64,000 nucleotides of DNA, from positions 271,943 to 335,942 of the forward strand of contig SIJG01000064.1 of NCBI GenBank assembly GCA_023374025.1. Direction: 5' to 3'. Positions 53,301 through 64,000 of the stretch are shown here, piece after piece; within the stretch, counting starts at the first letter, position 1; every line of letters starts with the position of its first letter. The position numbers and the translations under genes are program-made. The notes below the pieces were generated by a model that was given only the letters and a program-made list of their open reading frames with translations, did no database searches and had not been told where the DNA came from. The stretch comes from Heterodera schachtii. Taxonomy: Eukaryota; Nematoda; Chromadorea; Rhabditida; Heteroderidae.

Positions 53301-55813
53301 GCGCATTAAAATTGCTCAAAAATTGCATTTTCTAATTAAGAGCACTTGGGCAATGAACAAAGGCATCGACACGGCCAAAGTGCTCAGTTTTTGTCCCAAG
53401 GATATGCGGGCGGACATTGTAGGAAAAGCGAACACATTTATTAAACAAACAATTCAAATGGCCTTCAAATTCAGTGTGTGCACATGAACAGGCAGGTGTT
53501 CAATGAGCACAGCTGTTTCAAGGCGAGACAAATTGTTCAAAGAAATGACAAATTATTTTATTAGAGTAATTAATGGATGATAAATATCAAATTTTTGAAT
53601 TTTCACGTTTTTTGAAATATTTTTTGTTCAGTTGGCTTCTGAAGGTTGCCAAAGGGCATTTGCCACCAATTTGGAAACAATTCATGCAGCTCCAGGTGTT
53701 TTTTCTAAATTGTTTTCCTATCAATTCCATATTTATTTAGGCGACCTGCTCTACCACACAGGTTCCCGTCCTCCCATTGGCATTTTCTCCCATTTTAAAT
53801 TCGCCATCGCCATTATTTTTTTTATTTCCGAATTGGCATTTCTTTTCGCCCAATTTTCAATTTTCCTTTGTCCAGGCGAATCCGTCGACGCCCTTTGGTT
53901 TTTGGTGCAGGGTTCGCTGGAAGTGATTCAGGTTGTGCTAATTCTTGGTTTTCCCCCATTTAAATCATATAAAAATTCAGGACGACGAAGTGGTCGCCAT
54001 TTTGGGCAAAGGCGATGTTTTCGGTGACGAATTTTGGAAGAATATAAAAACGGGACAATCGGCGTGCATTGTGCGCGCGTTGACATATTCCGACTTGGTA
54101 AAAATTGTTGAAAATGCCAAATTTATTTTTATAATTTTTATTTTAGCATTTCATTAAGCGTGAACATTTGCTTCAGTTCGTTTTCGTTTCGTTTCTTTTT
54201 TCATTTCTTTTTTTCCTTTTTTCAGAGTGCTCAATTTTTACAAAGCTTTTGCCAATTCTTTCGCTCGTAATTTGGTCCTCACTTATAATCTAACAAATCG
54301 GGTGACAAATTAACTCTCAAAATTTAAAAAATATAAAATTTAAGCTAAAATTCCGAAAAGTGCTTGACGTGAAAAGGGAATTGGAATTGGACGAACGGCG
54401 AAAAAACGAAAAATTGGAAATTCCAAGTGACCATCCAATCAGAAAACTATTGCAACGAATGCATGAAAGACATGCCGGTGAGCATATTTAAATGTGCGTT
54501 TTCATTCATCGCTTTTTCAGTCCGTTTACAATCGACGAGGGGAGGCGACGACGACGAAGCATTTCACTCGGTGCAAAACGAGGCGAACACAATGATGGAG
54601 GATCTGCAGGGGAAGTTCAAGAACATCGACGGAGTGTTTGAGAAGCTGGGCCAAATCGAGCGAATGTTGGCCCAATTGGTGGGGAGTCGTCAAACGGAAG
54701 GCGGTAATTAGGGGGGGGGGGGTAATTAGGATGTTATCTGATCACTGATCAGAAGCGAATCGGGGAAATTGGGGTTTGTGGTGGGACTTGGCCAAAAGAT
54801 GGAAATTTAACTAAGTAATTGAGGGAGGATTGATCAAAAAGGGGGTTGCAAATGTGGAATTTTTGGGTTGGTATTGTCTAAATGGCTAAGCTTCCCATCC
54901 CTTTTCTCTTTTTAGAGTCCCAATTTGCAACCGTAAGCACTCATGGCCAACCGGTGGTTGTTCAGCATTTGCCCGGTGTTCCACACCATTCAATGTCTTT
55001 TGATCAGCCGAATCACCTGCAACAACATCAGCCAGGCTCAAACACTCTTTACCGATCGGCCATTCGGACAAATGCCAAAATGGGCAACAAAATGCCATCC
55101 CTCTCAATGGAAAAGCCGGAAATGGGAGACAGCAAAAGCGGAGGGATAGGGCCAAGGAGTGAGTTTAGGAAAATGGCCGAAAATTGTCGGACAAATTACA
55201 GAGAATTGGGAAGAATAAAAGTCGAAAAAGTGAGTTTAATGAGTGCCGAAGTGATTAAAAATGGATGAATGATTTTTGAATGCTTGAATTTTGGCAATTT
55301 TTTATTTTTTTTCATTTTCTTTTCCTTTGATCAGTGAAGGGAAGTGATTTGTTTGGTTTGACGTTGCATTTTTATTTTTTATCTTATTCCCTTTTCAAAT
55401 TGCCTACCATAATCCCCTGAATTTGTCGCCCCCTTACAGTACCTCCTCTGCGTCTCAACGAAGATACCGTACCCCCGTCCCCCGCGGGCGCTGCCCAAAT
55501 GTTCAGCAGTCATCAGCAACAGCATCACCACCACAAATTCCAGCAGTATCAGCAGCGTCAGCAATTGTTCCACCAGCAGCGGCGCGTTCCGTCTCTCGAG
55601 CGGTGTCCGTGCTGCAGCAACAGTCCGCACAACGTGCCTTCCCAAGTGCCGCGCATTCTGGTCGATTCACGAGACGTGGAGCAGCAGCAACAGCAGCTAC
55701 GGTATTACACTAGAAACGGTGGTGACGGCCCGGAGGAGGATACGGTAGCCGCAACAGCGGAGACGGAAACTGCCGGACGCCCCACGCCACCGCCACTGAT
55801 GAGGAGATTTTGA
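50339..55813 (+). CDS. egl-2: EAG (Kv10) voltage-gated potassium channel
   Basis: Thirty-three exons from ATG 50339 to TGA 55813. The N-terminus [19 protein letters not shown] and [20 protein letters not shown] mark the EAG PAS domain. S1-S6 follow: [24 protein letters not shown], the S4 segment [28 protein letters not shown], the selectivity filter TVGFGN and a C-linker ([20 protein letters not shown]). Then comes the cyclic-nucleotide-binding homology domain ([32 protein letters not shown]) and a coiled coil near 54610-54690. The tail is His/Gln-rich. EAG channels set excitability in muscle and neurons. In the S6 exon (53055-53145) the frame shifts by one base between CMMMFS and YAAIFGHM. 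The exon at 52554 follows TTTTCG, not AG. One intron (after 53522) starts with GC. Symbol by orthology to C. elegans. Confidence 0.93.
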
Positions 55814-56174
55814 TGCTCCCTTTGGCGGTAGAGCCCATTTACTATTTTTTCATTTTCAGTCGCGGGAATTGTGTCAAAAATAGTTTTTTTAATTGGTTAC
55901 ATTTTTTGGTAATATTCAGAAATAATCACTAAATCAGTGTTAAAATATTCATGGGCTCTACACATTTTTTATTTATCTGTTCAATCATTTCATTCCTTGG
56001 CATTTTATTATATTTTATTGTTGGCAAAAAGTTTATTTCATTTTATTTTCGAATAAACGAATAATAATAAATCTTTTAAATGATAAATAATTAAAATAAT
56101 TATCCCATATATATTGTAATGGATGGTTCAGTTTTTACAGTAGTACATTTCTTTCCCTTGTTGTTTTTTGACTT

Positions 56175-58423
56175 TTACAGATGGGTGTCCGTCGTTTGGC
56201 CAAATTGTTCGTCCGGTAGTCGCCCATTCATCGTCACTACCAATTCCATTTTCTTTTCTCTTTCTTAAATGATTATAAAAAAATTTTAAATTCGAATTTA
56301 GGAGGATATTTTTATTTCGGCCGTTACGACGTATAAACCCTTAAAAGTTATAAATTTGGACCAAGAAAACGGCATTAAGTATATATATTTTTCAATGATG
56401 ACAGTTTTATGGATAGGCCAACAATTATAATTTATGCGTTTTAATTGTGTTGGCCGGGACGGTGTCCCCCCCCCCCCCCCCCGCCATTTCCTTACCCCCA
56501 ATTTGGCCTGCTGATGGATCTTCTATTGATTGTATGCTGCTGCTTTGAGCCGATCCAATTGTTGTCGGTTCGAAGATCGGCACTTTTGATGCGGAATGGG
56601 CCGTGCCGTTCCCCGCCCGCCCCAGCAGTCCGTTATGCCTATTTCGGGTGCCGTGCTGTGAGTGTTGCCGATGCCTTTGCTTCCGGCACTTTTCAGAGCA
56701 ACCCAATTTTCGATAGGAGTCCAAACTGAATGGACAGAATACCAAAAATGTACGACAACTTAAATTTTACGTTGTTAGGATCATCATAACAAACGTTTGT
56801 CTGTATTTTGAGCACAAAAAACAATAGGCCATAAAGCCCACGTAGCAATTGATCAGCGAAAGAATGTCCAGCAAATTGGCCAAATTCATGTAAAACACGG
56901 AATGGACATCGTTGGTGAAAATGCCATTCAGAATTGTCAGAATGCCCTGCGGCAATTCCGTCATCTAAATTATTACCAAATGTGATTTGTTTTTTTCTTG
57001 AAATTCATCCCAAATTACCAAGAAAACGCCTAACATCACAATGAGAGTGAATGTCGTTCTGTCATAGTTTCGCATCTTTTTGCTTTTGTCCCTCAACAGA
57101 AGTGCCCTTTTGGCATTGTTTTCTCTCAGTTTGAACATCAGTGCCGTGGTGAACCAAAGAAGCAAAAAGCAGGGAATCGCCTGGGGTAGCGAATTTTCAA
57201 TTTTCCATTGGGCCTTTCTCACCTTAAGCACAATGCCAATAATAAACAAATTCGTCTTCAAATAGTGGCAACGGTCCGTCCGCGCCCATTCCGAAATGTC
57301 CACGGTGAAAAAAACTGTGCCGTCAGAGTAACGGAATTCGACCACTTCGTGGACGAGGTAAGTGGGCACACAGAACAGAGCGACCAGCACAGTGACGAGC
57401 ACAAAGATTTTCCTAAATGTCGGTTTAACAGTGGATTTATTTTTGTTATTTATGTAGTAATTTTTGAAAGAAAAATTATATTGAAATAAGACAAATTTCT
57501 ATTCCAAACATCGGCCCTGTGGCGCAATGGATAACGCGTCAGCCTACGGAGCTGAAGATTGCAGGTTCGATCCCTGCCAGGGTCGCACTTTTTTTTTCTC
57601 TCTATTTTAACATTTTTCCCCCAAAAATTTAGCAATCAGTATTAATAGAATTATTTTAAAATAAAACAAATAATAAATAGAAAAATTCATTAATCCGTTC
57701 ACTATTAATTAAATGGAAATTAATTCAAAAATTAATTTTCAGAGTCTAACAATTTTTATTGTTACCAGGCCATTGCCGGCTGAACAATCATTGAGTACGG
57801 TTGGCTCATCACGCGCCAACGAATGAGTGCCATTGTAACGCACGTGTACAAAGTGATTGTGTGCAGACAAATGGACACGGTGGCATGGAAATGCAGGTAA
57901 GTGGCCCAGAAATGGCTGAACGAATTGGGGCGGGATTCATTTCCAAATTAATTTTAATTCATCAGAATTTATTCCCCCCCCCCCCCCTCCGAATTTACCT
58001 AATATTCGTTTCGTATACTTTTGCATAAACTTCGAAGTACAAAATGTACACCAAATAGGTGGACATTGTGCATATGTCACAGATGGCAATGCCCATCAAA
58101 CAGTTGTTAACGGCACACCGTCGCATTCGCCGTCGGGTGAGCACCTAAAAAAAGAAATAAATTTAATACACCAAAAATTAATTATATAATAAATTATTTA
58201 TGTATTTTATAAGCTGTAGAATGTAAAAGAAAATTGCCAGAATATGGACAAAGTTGGCCAAAATGCCCAGTGGACAGATGAGCAGACAGAGGCAAGCATG
58301 GACGTAATTGTTGTACAGTTGCGATACGGTGGCCAACCATTGGATTACGGTCAGTTGGAGTGTTGAGTTGCGGCTGAAAAGCTCGGGGGTCGCCTCACAG
58401 AGGTCGTTCACCAGCAATTCCAT
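56175..58423 (-). CDS. DMSR-like neuropeptide G protein-coupled receptor
   Basis: Eight exons (58238-58423, 57999-58144, 57766-57915, 57223-57412, 57019-57180, 56795-56964, 56496-56725, 56175-56236) join in phase to 431 residues. Seven hydrophobic segments are seen, starting with [20 protein letters not shown] (TM1). TM2 has [14 protein letters not shown]3 ends [11 protein letters not shown]4 is [16 protein letters not shown], and TM6-TM7 have [15 protein letters not shown] and [25 protein letters not shown] and the TM7 form point to the nematode DMSR group (myosuppressin-receptor related, activated by FMRFamide-like peptides). The tail is long and polar. Intron 1 starts with GC, splitting FVHIL|VLTRRRM. 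A tRNA-Arg lies antisense in intron 3. Confidence 0.87.
57513..57585 (+). tRNA. tRNA-Arg (ACG)
   Basis: A 73-nt cloverleaf: acceptor stem GGCCCTG with CAGGGTC (one G-T pair), D-arm with GGCGCAATGGATAACGC, anticodon stem TCAGC/GCTGA with loop CTACGGA giving anticodon ACG (inosine after editing), T-arm with GGTTCGATCC. It lies in intron 3 of the DMSR-like receptor gene on the opposite strand. T-rich sequence directly downstream fits an RNA polymerase III terminator. Confidence 0.96.
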
Positions 58424-58859
58424 TCTTGAAGGCTAATTGGCTTCTCAAATTCTTAACCTATTTAAACAGACAAATTAAATGCATTGAAAGATGAAAAAAA
58501 ATAAGAAAACTATTGGAAATCCATACATTTTGCAAAAAAAAAAATAAAAATAAAAATCTCTGTTGGATTTGGACTTTCATTCCAATTATGGTGAAGAAGA
58601 GTTAATCAGCCAAAATCAGTGTCGTGCCAAAAAAATGAATGAATGTCCGTCCTGCCGTCCACGGTGGCCAGAAAATACGGCGGGAAATATTTGTTAAGAT
58701 AAAAGGTTTTGGCAAGGGCAAATGGCATTACGAAAAAGAATGAGTGGGCAAAGAAGCCTTAAGCGTAATTATGCACACATTCATTTGTCCGTGAGCGCAT
58801 TGGAAGAAGCCTTTATGCTTTTCCATCCGATTGGCACAAAATAATGACAGAAGGGGCCC

Positions 58860-59050
58860 AGCGGGGGGGGGGGGGGAGAAGAGGGACAAGGGGAGGGGGG
58901 AGAGGGGAGGGGAAGAGAGAGAGGGGGACAAAGGGGGGGGGGAAGAGGAAGAGTGACAAGGGGAGGGGGGAGGGGAAGAGAGAGAGGGGGACAAAGGGGG
59001 GGGGGAAGAGGAGAGGGACAAGGGGAGGGGGGAGAGGGGAGAGAGGGGGA
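58860..59050. repeat. Polypurine minisatellite
   Basis: Repeated blocks of GGGACAAGGGGAGGGGGG, AGAGAGAGGGGGACAAAG and poly(G), with two to three recognisable tandem units of about 60 bp. It is nearly pure purine on the plus strand, the reverse of the 48.8-49.2 kb tract. A G-quadruplex is possible. Confidence 0.8.
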
Positions 59051-59264
59051 CGGAAAATGAAACAATAAAAAGGGAAGGGGCGGGGCAAAAAATAGAAAAT
59101 CCAACAACAGCTGATGGTGAACAATTTTAAATGTTCGGAGAAAAGTTTTTGCGGAGACAATGAGACAATCCCTCTTTTTATAATTGCCGAAAGAGCAGAG
59201 AAGAAACAAAAGATGTTTCTTGTATATATTTTTAGAACATTTAAGGGTACTTTCTGTCCTTTAT

Positions 59265-59345
59265 CACGGTCGGAGAATCCGATTCTTACATCCATTTCGA
59301 CCCAATTCGAACCTTGAACCCGAATTAGAACAAAAAGTCGAAACT
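59265..59345. repeat. Dispersed repeat, family B fragment
   Basis: Reads GAATCCGATTCTTACATCC, then TTCGACCCAATTCGAA and AACCCGAATTAGAACAAAAA, closely like the inverted copies inside the Tc1/mariner-like element (for example 37795-37870). Confidence 0.6.
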
Positions 59346-62300
59346 TCAGATTTGCATTTTTGGTTTAAAACCGGCTTAAAGGTAAGGAACTAATTAAAAG
59401 CCATCAATGATGTTTTTTTGATGAGGTTTTACGAAATTTGTTGCCTTTATGCCGCCTAATTTAAATTTTTTATTTTTAAATTTTTCACTTTTTCACGTAA
59501 AATTTTCACGTAACTCACGTAAAACACGTTAATTCAAAAAATTATTTTTTAAAATTAAAAATTGCTAAAATTCATTCCGACGCATTTCCACAATAATATG
59601 GGCAAATGAATCGCGTTAAATACATAGGCAAAAAGCCTCGAAAAAGCTTGAATCGGTCACTTTGATTTTCATTTTCATTTCGCTCTTTCGCCCGCCGACG
59701 AATTGCGGCGCCGCCCAAAGAAAAAAAAATGACGAAAAAACTGAACAAATTGTTCTTATTACAGCAGAGAATCTCTCTGTGTAACTAATTGGGGGTTAGG
59801 CAATTCCGAGAAATTGGGGCCTTAAAATTCGTCGCATGGACAAAAAATAATACAATTAATTAGGCTAAACCCGGGCATAGAAGAGAGGTCGAGCTAATAA
59901 TGCTTATTTTCACACACAGAATTTTTCATAATGAATTTACCGAAAATATTTGTTTAAAACTTGTTAATTGGTATTAAATAGCAATTTTTAAGTTTTACAA
60001 CAAATTAAAGTAAAGAATGCCACGGAATCGGGAATTTTTAGAAATTAATTGAAAGATTATAAAACATCATTAACAGAAACAGAAAGAACACTCATTAAAT
60101 TAATTTTGATTAAGGAAGTAAAATTCAGAGGAAGTGAAACTTTTTTGTTTATGCATTTATTTACGCATTTGATTGATTCTTTTGCGGTTAGTCTGAAGAT
60201 GCTTTTGGCATTTGCCTTTGGCATTTCTTGGACCATTTGTCCGCCCATTTGTGCCTTTAAATTTCATTTGTCTTTATTTTGTTTTAGGTTCGGTCATTCC
60301 GAAAGGGATAACCAAAAGTCTAATTTTGCTTATTCCGTCACTGAACACATTAATAACGCTTAATGTGTCGGATTAATTCATTCGGAGACCATTTTGGGCC
60401 TATAAATGGTGAAACGGAAGTGAATTAAGCGAAGAAGCAGTTCGATTTGTTCACGATACTTACAAATAGGTGGGCTTTCACTTTTATTTTCTGCACTGAG
60501 TTTTCCCTGTAAAATTAAAACATTGAAAAGCCAATCTTTACGGCATTTCGTTTAAGGAGCAAAATGTGCCCAAGAGAAAGAAATATGAAAACTTAAGAAG
60601 GAATTAAATAATCAACGGAACACCGTCAGAAGTGTTCCAAAGGTAAAAATTAAGCGCAATTTGGGCTGCCAATTATAAATGAATTAAAATTTTCATGGGA
60701 AAATTTTATGATAAAAAGGAAACTCTGAGAAATAACGAAAATTGGCTGAGATTTGAGACGGTGGGAAAAGCCAAAAAGGAAAAAGAAAAGGAAAAGGGTG
60801 GAGAAAGACAGAAAAAAGTTATCGAAAGAAATTAATTGAAAGTCCAAAATTCCCATGAATGCATCCGCCCAATTTGAGTAAATTGAATTATTTCCAATTC
60901 TTTCGCCAATAAATCGCATTGGCACTCAAAGAATGCCGTGGACGATTCGCTCCATCGAAGCGGGCTTTCAGCCGACAGAAAGCCGAGCTTTGCCAGCCGC
61001 AGTTCGGTTTGCCTTTGCCTGCTGTGTTCGCTGTGTTCGCTCATTCAGCGCTTTACCAAAATATTTCATTTTTCAAAGTGCGCCTTAACAAAATTTACTG
61101 CGGAGGCAATAAAAATAAAAATAAATAAATGAAAGGCGAAAGGACAATTAAATTGAATTTGGGAAGCGAAGCGAACGAATGAATGACACGGCGGACAAAA
61201 GGGGGCTAATATTCGGGGGGGGGGGGGGGGGACAACACACTGTGCCGAACAACAACGGCACACAGAAGTGGCACAACGGCACCTCCGCCCTCGCCCCCCC
61301 CCCGGCCATTATGCCACCCGCCCTCTCCTCTCCCTCCCCCTCCTTCTGATAGGCCATTTTTGTCCAATGCATTGGTAACAAGAGAAAACATAAGGAAAAT
61401 GCGAGAAACAAAATCAAGCAATGCCGAAGACTAATGGAATTGCAAAGTTTGAGAATCATTGGTTTCTATCGTTGAAAAATCACTTAAAAATTGGCTTTTA
61501 AGGTAAAATGAATTACGCTTAAAGTACTTTCTGGAAAAATTGATCAACAATTCCATGCCACCACTCCCCCCTCACACCATGCCAACGCTCCCTCCTGCCA
61601 TGCCATGCCATTCGTGCTTCACTCACTATGCCATCATCCCCCCCCCCCCCCCCCCCCCTCTCGACTTTTCCCGCTTTGAAAGTGAAAGCGGAAGCGAATT
61701 TCTGCCTGTGATGTTTTTTTAGATTTTACACAAATCCAAGGAATGCGCTTCTTTCTGTTCCTTTGTCTTCCATAACATCTTTCGCCAAATTGTTTACAGA
61801 AATGAAATAAAATGACAATATTTTTTTGTTTTAAACTAAAATTATGCAAATTGTTGCCAAATAAAAAATATTAATGTAAATGTGCGAAAGATAATGCAAA
61901 AATTTAATGGAAAGAAACTAAAATATTTGAAATTTCAAATCCCTTTAAAATAAACCCGAGCTGTTTTTTGTGTACATTTGAATTTTTGACGGATAAAATG
62001 ATGGATGGCCAAACAAACGGATGACTAATCTCCGAAGGGATGCCCAAAATGTGAAGAAAAGGCCCGAGGGAATTAGAAAAACTCTCCCGAAGAGATATTT
62101 TTATTTTGTAAAATATATGATTGAGGACAATTGTTTAGCTGAACAATGAGAAAATGATAAAAATGTATGAGAAATTTCAGAAATATTTAACTGAGAGAAG
62201 AAAATCCCATTTTTATATCTAAAAAATAAATAGGCTTAAATCTAAAATTTAGATTTTTCAATAAAATTCTATTACTTTCAAAAATTAATGAAAAAATGCC

Positions 62301-63174
62301 GAACCGCCGATGAAAAATGAAAATTGCAAAGTTTATTGTGAAATGGAAATGAATATTTAAAAAGAAAGGACAAATCTTAGAAATAAGGATTCTTGGTAAA
62401 TCTGTTTTCAAATAAACCGAAGCAATTTCCAAAAGAAATTTTGAAAAATGAGTGATATTATTAAAATAATAAAACAAAAACAATACATATTCATCCGCAA
62501 ATTCACATTAAGCGCTTCTTCCCTTTAAGGAATATGGCAAAATAAAGCCCAAATGAAAGGCCAAAATGAACGGAGCGAAAGACGGAAGGGAAATTGCCAA
62601 AAGTGAAGGCAAACTCAGCCATTTATTTGGCCATGGAATTGTCGAAAAGTGTAAATAAAAATCTTAGGGGAGACAAAAGAATTGGAAAATTGAAAATGGA
62701 AGCAATAGAAAAGAAAGACTTATTATTATTTCTAATTTTATTTCAAAAAATATATATTTGTAAAGCGAATAAATGAAAAAGCCTATTGAATTAATTTAAG
62801 AAACAAAAAAATAATAAAATTTGCCACGTGAAAAGAAACGGCAAATTGCCACAGGGCAATAAATTATATCTTCAAAAGTAATTCCGAATCTGAAGAAAAG
62901 AAAAAGGCAAAGGCATGGAAATGGCAAATGCAAGAAGAAAAGAAAACTTTCCAAAAGAATTCATTTAAAAATTAAATTACGTTTGCAAAATTAATAAACT
63001 ATTTATGTGAAGAAAGAATTCCGCCGTATCATTGGCACCGCCGGAAAAATTTCGTAAATATTTGAAGAAAGTGATACAATGTTCAGAAAAACGAGTGTGA
63101 AAAGCTGCGATCACTGTTTTATTTAATAAAATATTTGTTTAATTTTTCATTTTGTCGCTTTTCCTCTCATTTTG

Positions 63175-63885
63175 TTAGGCTTTCTCCGCCAATAAACTTG
63201 CGATGTGTGCCGATTCGATTGAAGCTTTTCGCTGCTCAGACCACGACTTTTGGATGCGATTCACCTGAATGTTTTGTTTCGCCCCATTCACTCATTAATT
63301 AATTACTTTACGTTTTGTTAATTCATCAATTTTCAATTAATTTATATTGTTCACACCTGTCTAATCCGTGCCTTTTTCTCGCACATGTAAAAACAGAAAA
63401 GCATCGGAATAACTGTCAAAATGCCCAGCGGACCGACCAAAGCTGCCTAAGTGTTTTAAACTGCTGAACATTAATCTTTTAATTGTTTTGTTTTTGTGCC
63501 TTTGTGTTGTAAAATCTGTACACATCCTCCACTTTTAATGTCTCACAAAAGTCGCCGCTGTACGGCTGAGGGCACTGACACCGCTGCTTAATTCGAACTC
63601 ATTTTAATTGGAATTCGATTGCCCCGTGCCGTGCCTCTTCCGCGTGCTCTTCGCCTCCATTTCGGCATTTTGGGCGGTCACAAAGGGCGCCGAAATAATT
63701 TGCGTTGCATTGGACACAGCTTAATCACTGACAGATAATTCACAAAATTCAATTTCATACAATGAAAATGCCTTGAATTGTTCTCCCGCTCAAAACCCTT
63801 GCAGAACATTTTGCGTTCGCAATATTCACCAAAATAATCCAATTTACACACGCATTTGCGAAGCACAGTTTTGCCATTGATACAG
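63175..63885 (-). CDS. EGF-repeat transmembrane protein, 3' part only
   Basis: Five 3'-terminal exons are in the window: 63772-63885, about 63627-63719, 63500-63586, 63357-63446, 63175-63264; the gene continues past the right edge. They encode three EGF-like units: CINGKTVLRKCVCKLDYFGE, CVQCNANYFGALCDRPKC and RCQCPQPYSGDFCE. A single transmembrane segment follows (AALVGPLGILTVIPMLFCFY), then a basic cytoplasmic tail ending SLLAEKA. This is a type I membrane protein; its family is not recognised. Three of the four introns seem to start with GC (63447-63499, 63587-63626, 63720-63771). Confidence 0.75.
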
Positions 63886-64000
63886 CTGAAGTTTAAAAAG
63901 AAAGAATGATTTGAAAAGGGCAATTCATTAATTAATTATTGGCTAATTAATTATTTTTTATATTTGCGATTTGATTTAAAAACAATTAATTCTATTTTTA

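Larger units (their letters stand above)
58424..63174. other. Long stretch without a supported gene
   Basis: Mostly AT-rich DNA with simple-sequence islands: a purine minisatellite (58860-59050), poly(G) at about 61217-61231, poly(C) at about 61640-61658, and a dispersed repeat B copy at 59265-59345. Scattered open frames show no conserved motif and no exon chain. Sequence near 62390-62400 (CTTAGAAATAAGGA) resembles a piece near 4272-4284, another sign of repeat debris. Confidence 0.5.

Noticed and set aside
58728..59295. Pro/Ser/Leu-rich minus-strand frames of 97-160 residues
   Set aside because: They translate the polypurine minisatellite; no start context or conserved segment.
60049..60363. 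104-residue plus-strand frame
   Set aside because: Low complexity, no motif, no splice partners and AT-rich codon use unlike the real exons.

Overview
This is nuclear DNA from a nematode, most likely a tylenchine plant parasite close to the cyst nematodes (Heterodera/Globodera). The evidence is as follows. Genes are dense, with many short introns. Spliced models end as nematode-like proteins, including a DMSR-type neuropeptide receptor and an EAG channel. One gene (4401-5969) belongs, as far as I can recognise it, to the large F-box-like family expanded in cyst nematodes. An unusually large share of introns begin with GC instead of GT, a trait I recall being reported for cyst nematodes. I spliced the models by hand and joined phases exon by exon; no search was run.

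Layout: 1-4400 is repeat-rich (foldback elements and a dispersed GC-rich motif). 4401-5969 is the F-box-like gene. 6-8.5 kb is non-coding. 8535-12362 is a polyQ C2H2 zinc-finger gene with a tRNA-Pro inside an intron. A 5'-truncated non-LTR retrotransposon (12442-14885), flanked by perfect 105-bp direct repeats, sits at its 3' end. 15596-19576 is eIF3c, convergent with a complete 25-exon Na+/K+-ATPase alpha gene (19722-24759, minus). A secreted Gly/Cys-rich protein follows (25786-26422, minus), then a probable CK1-like pseudokinase (27488-28827).

From 29129 to 32296 four short genes lie head to tail on the plus strand with 160-460 bp gaps (TRAPPC4, LAMTOR4, NOP10, a small membrane protein), like an operon. 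MTG1 (32692-34421, minus) comes next, then a 600-bp Mutator-like foldback element with a 9-bp target duplication, TM2D2-like (35736-36597, minus), a TA-flanked Tc1/mariner-like element with nested palindromes (36601-38177), then GatC and MRPS33 in tandem (38262-39838). MTG1, GatC and MRPS33 all serve mitochondrial translation. 40681-41447 encodes a SUZ12-type VEFS box. Two secreted-protein genes follow on the minus strand: a Lustrin-type Cys-rich protein (41638-43887) and an astacin-like protein that has lost its zinc-binding residues (44367-46065).

46-50.3 kb holds a very small membrane-protein gene and a polypyrimidine minisatellite. 50339-55813 is a 33-exon EAG (Kv10) potassium channel with one apparent one-base insertion. 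56175-58423 (minus) is a DMSR-like GPCR with a tRNA-Arg in an intron. 58.4-63.2 kb has no gene I can support. The right edge holds the 3' end of an EGF-repeat membrane protein (minus), cut by the window.
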